Source: Curtobacterium pusillum (GTDB lineage: Bacteria; Actinomycetota; Actinomycetes; Actinomycetales; Microbacteriaceae). Taken from it: DNA of 64,000 nucleotides. The number at the start of each line of letters is the position of its first letter. The stretch's first letter is position 1. Where the stretch lies: the NCBI RefSeq assembly GCF_007680845.1, contig NZ_VEIY01000001.1:380227-444226 (forward strand). The letters run 5' to 3'. A model generated the notes under the pieces. That model was given only the letters and a program-made list of their open reading frames with translations. It was not told the origin of the DNA and ran no database searches. A program made the translations under genes and the position numbers. Shown here in pieces: positions 16,253 to 22,639 of the stretch.

Positions 16253-17302
16253 ATGCACGGTGAGTACAAGGTCCCCGGAGGCAAGCTGGTCGTCGTCGAC
16301 CTCGAGGTCGTCGACGGGGTGATCGGTGGGTTCCGGCTCGCCGGCGACTTCTTCCTCGAACCCGACGACGCGCTGCCGCTCATCGACGACGCGGTGAACG
16401 GACTGCCGGCCACGACCGACGCCGCGGGCATCGCCGCCGCCGTCCGGGCCGCCCTACCGTCCGACGCCGTCCTCCTCGGGTTCACGCCCGAGTCCGTCGG
16501 CGTCGCCGTCCGTCGGGCGCTCTCGCGGGCGTCGACGTGGCAGGAGTACGACTGGGAGATCATCCACGAGGGGCCGATCAGCCCGAACGAGCACCTCGCG
16601 CTCGACCAGGTCCTCACGGAGGAGGTCGGAGCCGGACGCCGCGGTCCCACGCTCCGCATCTGGGAGTGGGACCAGCCCGCCGTCGTCATCGGGTCGTTCC
16701 AGTCCCTCAAGAACGAGGTCGACCCGGAAGGGGCGGCGAAGTACGGCGTCGAGGTCGTCCGGCGGATCTCCGGCGGCGGCGCGATGTTCATGGACGCCGG
16801 CGCGATCATCTCGTACTCGCTGTACGTGCCGACCGACCTCGTGCAGGGCATGACCTTCGCCGACTCGTACGCGTACCTCGACGAGTGGGTGATCGAGGCG
16901 CTGAAGTCACTCGGCATCGAGGCGTACTACCAGCCGCTCAACGACATCACCTCCACCAAGGGCAAGATCGGCGGGGCCGCCCAGAAGCGGCTCGGCACCG
17001 GGTCCCTGCTCCACCACGCGACCATGAGCTACGACATGGACGGCGAGAAGATGGTCCAGGTGCTCCGGATCGGTCGCGAGAAGATGAGCGACAAGGGCAC
17101 GACCTCGGCCGCGAAGCGCGTCGATCCGCTGCGCTCGCAGACCGGGCTGACGCGCGCGGAGATCATCGACCGGCTCATCGCGACCTTCACACGGCTGTAC
17201 GGGGCGCACGAGGGGCACGTGACGGCCGCCGAGCGGCAACGGGCGCAGGAGCTCGTGGCGTCGAAGTTCGCGACGCGGGAGTGGCTCGAGCGGGTGCCCT
17301 GA
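16253..17302 (+). CDS. lplA: Lipoate-protein ligase with N-terminal accessory domain
   Basis: 349 residues. The N-terminal 85 residues (HGEYKVPGGKLVVVDLEV...) resemble the accessory domain of lipoate ligases (LplB-like). The C-terminal 240 residues form a biotin/lipoate A/B ligase (BPL_LplA_LipB) domain with RRISGGGAMFMDAG (the RRxSGGGxxxHD-like lipoyl-AMP loop) and NDITSTKGKIGGAAQKR (catalytic Lys in the GKIGGxAQ motif). It should attach lipoate to E2 or GcvH proteins using ATP. The domain order is reversed compared with E. coli LplA, where the accessory domain is C-terminal. Confidence 0.88.
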   Translation: MHGEYKVPGGKLVVVDLEVVDGVIGGFRLAGDFFLEPDDALPLIDDAVNGLPATTDAAGIAAAVRAALPSDAVLLGFTPESVGVAVRRALSRASTWQEYDWEIIHEGPISPNEHLALDQVLTEEVGAGRRGPTLRIWEWDQPAVVIGSFQSLKNEVDPEGAAKYGVEVVRRISGGGAMFMDAGAIISYSLYVPTDLVQGMTFADSYAYLDEWVIEALKSLGIEAYYQPLNDITSTKGKIGGAAQKRLGTGSLLHHATMSYDMDGEKMVQVLRIGREKMSDKGTTSAAKRVDPLRSQTGLTRAEIIDRLIATFTRLYGAHEGHVTAAERQRAQELVASKFATREWLERVP

Positions 17303-17316
17303 GCCTGGCACGTGGT

Positions 17317-17349
17317 CGGCCGCCCGGGGAGGGGGGTCCCGGGCGGCCG
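17317..17349. terminator. Strong hairpin after lipoate ligase
   Basis: CGGCCGCCCGGG at 17317-17328 pairs perfectly with CCCGGGCGGCCG at 17338-17349 across a 9-nt G-rich loop, 15 bp after the lplA stop. Probable intrinsic terminator without a U-tract. Confidence 0.65.
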
Positions 17350-17446
17350 CACGACCAGTGTGGGTGTCGTCCTGAAGAACGACGTGTGCGGATCACGAGA
17401 ATCACCCGCGCGGCGGATGTGCTCGTCCTGTGGTCCACGTACCGTC

Positions 17447-17782
17447 GTGTCCGTGAACTGGTTGATCCTCCTGGGGGCGGTGGCCGCGGCGGCCGTCGTG
17501 ATGTGGATCGCCGATCGCGTGGGGTGGATCGACTTGTCGAACAAGGCCACGCGCAGCGGCGGATCCGGCGGCGTGATCTCGATGATGGACGAGGTGTTCG
17601 CACCGACCCGTCACGAGACGCAAGCGGAGTACGAACGGCAGTCGCGCCTCCCGAGGGAAGCACCGACACCGGCGGACGACGACCACGACCTGCTCAGCGG
17701 CACTGTGCTCATCCGCGTGCCCGCGGTGCGGGGCGCCGGCCGGCACGAGGCCCGCGCCGGGACGCACGACCGCAGCTACTGA
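17447..17782 (+). CDS. Small single-TM protein of unknown function
   Basis: 111 residues from the GTG at 17447 (VSVNWLILLGAVAAAAVVMWIADRVGWIDL): one N-terminal membrane helix (about residues 4-22), then a hydrophilic tail with MMDEVFAPTRHETQAEYERQ. The layout suggests a membrane-anchored cytoplasmic tail. Family not recognised. A second GTG 6 bp downstream is an equally possible start. Confidence 0.6.
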   Translation: MSVNWLILLGAVAAAAVVMWIADRVGWIDLSNKATRSGGSGGVISMMDEVFAPTRHETQAEYERQSRLPREAPTPADDDHDLLSGTVLIRVPAVRGAGRHEARAGTHDRSY

Positions 17783-17887
17783 TGTGCTCAGTGTGTGAAA
17801 TACTAAACATTTGCATCTGAACGTTCTTCCTCGCCATGATGTCTTGCGGGGCAGCGTTCCGGCGGCCCCGAGAGGGCTGGGGGAACG

Positions 17888-19708
17888 GTGGCGGGGATCG
17901 AGTTCGACGGCGGTGTGGCTCGGAAGCTGATCACGACGGCGACCGCTGCGGACGACCGGCTGCGGGCCAGCGGGTCGAGCCGGAGGTACGCCACCGAAGA
18001 CGCGGTGGTCGACTTCTCCGGCGCGTACGCGAAGCGGTTCACCGCCGCGTCGGAAGCCGAGGCGGCTGATCGCGTCCGACTCGCGCGTGCGCTCGACTCA
18101 CTCGCTGAGCAGGTCCAGGTCGTCGTGGAGCAGGCGCAACGGGAGCGGGCGCGTCGCGAAGCGCTCGCCGACTGGCGTCGCCGCGAGGACGAGCGTCGTC
18201 GGGCGGCTGCGTCGAACACGCTCGCACCGTTCGGCATCGACACCGGGTCGATGTTCGACCCGAAGCCGTCGGAGACGCCCATCCGTCCCACTCCGATCTC
18301 CGCGTCCTTCGCGGCATCGGATCGGCCACGGAACGCCGGGGCCACCAGCAGCGGGCGGAGCTCGGCGGATCCCGACAGACTGCGGGCCTTCGCCGCGTCG
18401 TCCCGGGTCGGAGACATCGACCTCGGTGCCACCTCGTCCCGGCTCCGGGCGGCGTGGGCAGCGTTCACCATGCACTGTGCGTGGGCGACGGTCGACAGCA
18501 CGACGCTGTTCCGCGGGTTCGAGCGCTACTTGCAGGAGAACGCGGCCGATGCCGACTGGGTCGAGCGCATCGCGGAGGCGTTCGAGCGTGCCGGCTCCGG
18601 CCGTCGTCTGCCGAACGCCGTGCTCGACGTTGCGGCCGCCGCCACGATCCCGGCGTCGTTCCGCAAGCTCCTCGCCGCGGGCGTGTCCCCGGCGAAGGCT
18701 GCGCGAATCTGGTCAGGACTCGGCTTCGCTCGCGACGGCGAACACGACCTCGCCGCGCTGCCGGTGTCCGTCCTGTCGATGCTCGGGAACCTCGAGGGCA
18801 TCCCGTACTGGGTCCGGAACACCGCGAACCGGACGGTGCTGGCGGCGAGGTTGCGGCGGCGGAACCTCGATCCGGTGGAGAAGGCGGCGCTGCAGAACAT
18901 CAGGGCAGCGCTTCGGCCGAACCGCTTCCTCATCGCGCTGACCGCGGATGTGCCGCCGCTCGCGGCCGTGTCGATCGGCGACCTCGATGCCGCTGAGAAC
19001 GTGACGTGGGCGGTGCCGGGCATGGGGTCGAGCACGCTCCGGACGACCGAGTGGGTGGACTCAGCGCAGAATGTGTACGCCGAGCAGGTACGCATCGATC
19101 AATCCCGTCATGCCGTCATCGCCTGGATCGGCTACGTCGCTCCTCCGATACCGAGTGCATCGAACCCTGATTTCGGCGTCCTCAACGAGAAGTCTGCCGC
19201 CGCGGGCGCGAGGAAGCTCGCTGCGTCGATCCGCGGGCTCACGGCCGCCCGTGCCGACGGCATGCCCAGGACGAACGTCCTCGGGCACTCCTACGGAACC
19301 ACGACGGCTTCGCTCGCCCTGACGAAGTCCGGCGTACGCGTGGACTCGTTCACCTCGATCGCTTCCGCTGGGATCCCTCGGAGCATCGGCAGCGCGACGG
19401 ACCTGCACGCGGACTACGTGTACGCGGGTCAGGCACAGAACACGATGGTCGGCATCCCGGGCTTCGGTGATCAGTTCGCCTACATCGGCCGCGACTTCAG
19501 CTTTCCGAATCGGAAGGACCCGACGGCGAGTGCCTTCGGCGCGAAAACCTTCGGTGCCGACGGGCACGGCGACCTGAAGCCGGTGACCGACCACGGGGTC
19601 CATACAGCGTCCGGGAACGGCTATCTCGATCGCGAAACTGAATCGATCAGGAACGTCGCGTTCACGACCACGGGCCACGGCCACCGCGTCACTGGGCCGA
19701 CGAGATGA
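17888..19708 (+). CDS. Large alpha/beta hydrolase (DUF1023 type) with helical N-terminus; candidate exported effector
   Basis: 606 residues from a GTG with a GGGGG-rich site. No signal peptide. The N-terminal 120 residues are helical with a charged coiled coil (LDSLAEQVQVVVEQAQRER...WRRREDERRRAAA); a second helical block (about residues 180-300) contains RLRAAWAAF and LFRGFERYL. The C-terminal third is an alpha/beta hydrolase of the DUF1023 type: VTWAVPGMGSS, then the nucleophile Ser468 in LGHSYGTTTA, and a late His region (TDHGVHTASGNGYL). Three paralogous lipoproteins follow 44 bp downstream on the same strand. Actinobacterial DUF1023 proteins often carry ESX/WXG100-like helical N-termini; export by a type VII system is my inference. 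The gene appears lower in GC3 than its neighbours in its 3' half. Confidence 0.8.
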   Translation: MAGIEFDGGVARKLITTATAADDRLRASGSSRRYATEDAVVDFSGAYAKRFTAASEAEAADRVRLARALDSLAEQVQVVVEQAQRERARREALADWRRREDERRRAAASNTLAPFGIDTGSMFDPKPSETPIRPTPISASFAASDRPRNAGATSSGRSSADPDRLRAFAASSRVGDIDLGATSSRLRAAWAAFTMHCAWATVDSTTLFRGFERYLQENAADADWVERIAEAFERAGSGRRLPNAVLDVAAAATIPASFRKLLAAGVSPAKAARIWSGLGFARDGEHDLAALPVSVLSMLGNLEGIPYWVRNTANRTVLAARLRRRNLDPVEKAALQNIRAALRPNRFLIALTADVPPLAAVSIGDLDAAENVTWAVPGMGSSTLRTTEWVDSAQNVYAEQVRIDQSRHAVIAWIGYVAPPIPSASNPDFGVLNEKSAAAGARKLAASIRGLTAARADGMPRTNVLGHSYGTTTASLALTKSGVRVDSFTSIASAGIPRSIGSATDLHADYVYAGQAQNTMVGIPGFGDQFAYIGRDFSFPNRKDPTASAFGAKTFGADGHGDLKPVTDHGVHTASGNGYLDRETESIRNVAFTTTGHGHRVTGPTR

Positions 19709-19752
19709 ACGCGTCGTCGGTTCGGGCAGAACACGATGAAGAATGAACGACG

Positions 19753-20259
19753 ATGCCCATCCTGATAAAGCACATCGTGTCCGTCGTGACCGTGCTGATG
19801 ATCATCGGCGGTGTTGCCGGCTGTGCTGGAGGAAGCATGCAGACCCACCCGACCCAGAAGCCTGAGGACGCCAAGCGCGGCATCGTCGAACTCGTCGATG
19901 CTGCAACTGAGGCGCTCGGTGGGGAGTGGGATGTGATCGACGGACCGCGTCTCGGCACCTGCGTCAACGAACGTGGCGAGGGTGAGGGTGTCGATTACGC
20001 CTACATGAAGCGGCGCACAGAGCGGGGCGATGCTGAACGGGACATCATCACTCTCGAGCGCCTGTGGTCGGCCCGTGGGCTTGAGACGAAACGATTCTCG
20101 AGTGGCCGCGGAGCCTTGATCGGGATCTCCGCTCGGGGCGAGGGGGCATCGAGCATCGGGTACAGCTCTTCGGACCTCGGCGGTGGTGACACCGTGAGCG
20201 GAACATCCCCGTGCGCCGCGGGGGACCTCGTCGAGATGCGGGAGCGCGGCGAGGAGTGA
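19753..20259 (+). CDS. Tandem lipoprotein paralogue 1 (LppA-like?), candidate immunity protein
   Basis: 168 residues. Signal peptide with lipobox VAGC, predicted lipidated Cys24. The mature part shares with the next two proteins the blocks PTQKPEDA, LVDAATEALGGEW, TCVNERGEGEGV, YSSSDLGGGD and a C-terminal CAAGDLVEMRERGEE. Two conserved cysteines (TCVNERG and PCAAGD) could form a disulphide outside the cell. It is the most divergent of the three in the signal peptide and centre. I cannot name the family with certainty; an LppA-like lipoprotein is possible. The position after a large hydrolase suggests immunity or a substrate-partner role (inference). Confidence 0.75.
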   Translation: MPILIKHIVSVVTVLMIIGGVAGCAGGSMQTHPTQKPEDAKRGIVELVDAATEALGGEWDVIDGPRLGTCVNERGEGEGVDYAYMKRRTERGDAERDIITLERLWSARGLETKRFSSGRGALIGISARGEGASSIGYSSSDLGGGDTVSGTSPCAAGDLVEMRERGEE

Positions 20260-20261
20260 CG

Positions 20262-20774
20262 ATGGAGTCGAGGACCAAAACCACTCCGATCGCGGCCATT
20301 GCGTCGGTGTTCGTCATCGGCGCCGCTGTCGCTGGGTGCGCCGGCGGGATCGTTCAGGCCCGTCCGACGCAGAAGCCCGAGGATGCTCGACAGGGCATCG
20401 TTGATCTCGTCGATGCTGCCGCCGAGCAGCTCGGCGGCGAGTGGGTGGTGGACGACGGACCTCGACTGGACACTTGTGTCAACGAGCGCGGCGAGGGTGA
20501 GGGCGTGGACTACACGTACATCAAGCGTCGCACTGACCGGGGTCAGGCGCAGCGGGACATCAACACGCTCGAGCGCTTGTGGTCGGACCGAGGTCTCGAC
20601 ACGGAGCGCTTCTCGAGTGCCGGCGGAGCGTGGATCGGCCTGAACGGGCGAGGTGCAGGCGCTTCGAACATCGGCTACAGCTCGTCCGACCTTGGTGGCG
20701 GCGACTCGGTCAGCGGGGCCTCGTGGTGCGCCGCGGGTGACTTCGTCGAGATGCGCGAGCGCGGCGAGGAGTGA
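20262..20774 (+). CDS. Tandem lipoprotein paralogue 2, candidate immunity protein
   Basis: 170 residues starting MESRTKTTPIAAIASVFVIGAAVAGC, lipid Cys26. It starts 2 bp after the previous stop; the site GAGGAGTGACGATG couples them. It is very similar to paralogue 3 over its whole length (shared VDYTYIKRRTDRG versus VKYTYIKRRTDRG, DINTLERLWSDRGLDTERFS versus DIRTLERLWSDGGLDTDRFS). The differences cluster in the middle and in short loops, which is what is expected for specificity-determining surfaces. Confidence 0.75.
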   Translation: MESRTKTTPIAAIASVFVIGAAVAGCAGGIVQARPTQKPEDARQGIVDLVDAAAEQLGGEWVVDDGPRLDTCVNERGEGEGVDYTYIKRRTDRGQAQRDINTLERLWSDRGLDTERFSSAGGAWIGLNGRGAGASNIGYSSSDLGGGDSVSGASWCAAGDFVEMRERGEE

Positions 20775-20776
20775 CG

Positions 20777-21289
20777 ATGGGGTCGAGCACCAGAACCACT
20801 CCGGTCGCGGCCATCGCGTCGATGCTCGTCATCGGTGCCGCTGTTGCTGGCTGCGCCGGGGGAAGCACACTGACTCATCCAACGCAGAAGCCTGAGGACG
20901 CCCGACAGAGCATCATCGAGCTCGTCGATGCTGCCACCCAGGCGCTCGGCGGGGAGTGGAACTCTGAGGGCGGCCCCCGACTCGGCACGTGTGCCAACGA
21001 ACGTGGTGAGGGCGAGGGGGTGAAGTACACCTACATCAAGCGTCGCACTGACCGCGGGGATCGCCGGCGAGACATCCGGACGCTCGAGCGTCTGTGGTCC
21101 GACGGCGGGCTCGACACGGATCGCTTCTCGACCGGGGGCGGAACGATGGTCGGGGTGAACGGGAGAGGCGGAGCCGCGTTGGTCATCGGGTACAACTCTT
21201 CAGATCTGGGAGGAGGCGACTCGGTCGTCGGGACGTCGTGGTGCGCCGCGGGCGACTTCGTCGAGATGCGGGAGCGCGGCGAGGAGTGA
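20777..21289 (+). CDS. Tandem lipoprotein paralogue 3, candidate immunity protein
   Basis: 170 residues, starting MGSSTRTTPVAAIASMLVIGAAVAGC, lipid Cys26. Start placed at the ATG at 20777 because the junction (GAGGAGTGACGATG) is the same as before paralogue 2; a GTG at 20771 is possible. It keeps both conserved cysteines (TCANERG, WCAAGD) and the VEMRERGEE end. It is the last gene of the cluster, 8 bp from the convergent GNAT stop. Confidence 0.75.
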   Translation: MGSSTRTTPVAAIASMLVIGAAVAGCAGGSTLTHPTQKPEDARQSIIELVDAATQALGGEWNSEGGPRLGTCANERGEGEGVKYTYIKRRTDRGDRRRDIRTLERLWSDGGLDTDRFSTGGGTMVGVNGRGGAALVIGYNSSDLGGGDSVVGTSWCAAGDFVEMRERGEE

Positions 21290-21297
21290 CCGCCGCC

Positions 21298-21582
21298 TCA
21301 GCGCGTCGTGAGCTCCTGGTAGTCCGGGTGCCGCTCGATCCACGCCGCCACGTAGCTGCACTGCGGGACGACGCGGAGGGAGCCGGACCGGACGTCGTCG
21401 AGCGCATGCTGCACGAGGATCGAGGCGTGACCGCCGCCGCGGTGAGCCGGGTCCACCTCGGTGTGCACGAAACGGATCTCGTCGTCGTCGACCTCGTACG
21501 CCGCGAAGCCGATCACCTCGCCGTCCTCGACGAGGGAGTACTGCCGCTTGTCGGTGTCGTTGCGGACTTCGGGTGCTGCCAT
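21298..21582 (-). CDS. Small GNAT-like N-acetyltransferase (NATD1/YidJ-like)
   Basis: 94 residues, the compact acetyltransferase fold. RQYSLVEDGEVIGFAAYEVDDDEIRFVHTEVDPAHRGGGHASILVQHAL contains the shortened acetyl-CoA loop (HRGGGHASILV in place of the longer RGxG/A). Proteins of this size family (Gcn5-like, NATD1/YidJ) act on unknown small substrates. The ATG at 21582 gives the usual length. Confidence 0.85.
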   Translation of the reverse strand: MAAPEVRNDTDKRQYSLVEDGEVIGFAAYEVDDDEIRFVHTEVDPAHRGGGHASILVQHALDDVRSGSLRVVPQCSYVAAWIERHPDYQELTTR

Positions 21583-21690
21583 GACGCTGACGCTACCCCG
21601 CCTGGGGCACGGTCGTCGGACCACGACGCGACGCTCGTCGGCGACGCCGGCGGCCGCCCACCACGGCGCCCCGTGCACGACAATGGTCCG

Positions 21691-22596
21691 GTGCACACCG
21701 GAGACGATCGCGGGCCCGACCGGGTCGTCCTCGGCGACAACCTCGACGTGCTCCCCACCCTCGCCGACGGGTCCTTCACGCTCGTGTACCTCGACCCGCC
21801 GTTCAACACCGGCCGGTACCAGCGACGCCACGCGAGCGCAGCCGTCCGCGAGCCGGCCGACCCGACCACCGGGGCACCCCGCTCCCGCCGCGAGACGGTG
21901 ACCGGCTTCCGGGGCAGTACCTACGAGCGCGTCCGCGGCGACCTGATGCGCTTCGACGACCGGTTCGACGACTACTGGTCGTTCCTCGAGCCCCGGCTGC
22001 TCGAGGCGTGGCGGCTCCTCGCCGACGACGGCACCCTCTACCTGCACCTCGACTACCGCGAGTCGCACTACGCCAAGGTCCTGCTCGACGCGCTGTTCGG
22101 CCGTGACGCGTTCCTCAACGAGATCGTCTGGGCGTACGACTTCGGCGCGAAGTCGCGCTCCCGCTGGCCGACGAAGCACGACACGATCCTCGTCTACGTC
22201 AAGGACCCGGCGCGCTACTGGTTCGACTCCGAGGCCGTGGACCGCGAACCGTACATGGCCCCGGGGCTCGTCACGGCCGAGAAGCGGGAGCGCGGCAAGC
22301 TCCCGACGGACGTGTGGTGGCACACGATCGTCTCGCCGACCGGCAAGGAGAAGACGGGCTACCCGACGCAGAAGCCCGAGGGTGTGCTGCGTCGGATCGT
22401 GCAGGCGTCCTCACGCGAGGGGGACTGGGTCCTCGACTTCTTCGCCGGCAGCGGCACGACGGGCGCGGTGGCACGGGCGCTCGGGCGTCGGTTCGTGCTC
22501 GTCGACGACAACCCGGTCGCGGTCGAGGTCATGCGCGCCAGGTTGCCGGGCGCGTCGTTCGAGATCGCGGAACCGCCCGCCGCCTCCGCGGTCTGA
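21691..22596 (+). CDS. Site-specific DNA methyltransferase, beta class (N6-adenine or N4-cytosine), orphan
   Basis: 301 residues. Motif IV DPPFNTG lies near residue 34 and motif I FAGSGTT at about residue 254, with the target-recognition region between; this IV-before-I order is the beta class, and the DPPF form favours N6-adenine. RYWFDSEAVDREPY and WWHTIVSPTGKEKTGYPTQKP precede the SAM-binding motif. No restriction endonuclease, specificity subunit or other R-M gene is adjacent, so it appears to be an orphan regulatory or protective methylase. The start at GTG 21691 is uncertain; GTG 21673 is in frame. It is divergent from the small GNAT gene. Confidence 0.88.
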   Translation: MHTGDDRGPDRVVLGDNLDVLPTLADGSFTLVYLDPPFNTGRYQRRHASAAVREPADPTTGAPRSRRETVTGFRGSTYERVRGDLMRFDDRFDDYWSFLEPRLLEAWRLLADDGTLYLHLDYRESHYAKVLLDALFGRDAFLNEIVWAYDFGAKSRSRWPTKHDTILVYVKDPARYWFDSEAVDREPYMAPGLVTAEKRERGKLPTDVWWHTIVSPTGKEKTGYPTQKPEGVLRRIVQASSREGDWVLDFFAGSGTTGAVARALGRRFVLVDDNPVAVEVMRARLPGASFEIAEPPAASAV

Positions 22597-22639
22597 CGCG
22601 GGGACGACGGGCGGTCGGCGGGTTCTCCGGCTGGCCGGG

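Noticed and set aside
17312..17446. Upstream extension of the small TM protein to an ATG at 17312
   Set aside because: The stretch overlaps the lplA terminator hairpin and encodes a GC-rich non-hydrophobic peptide; GTG 17447 precedes the membrane helix.
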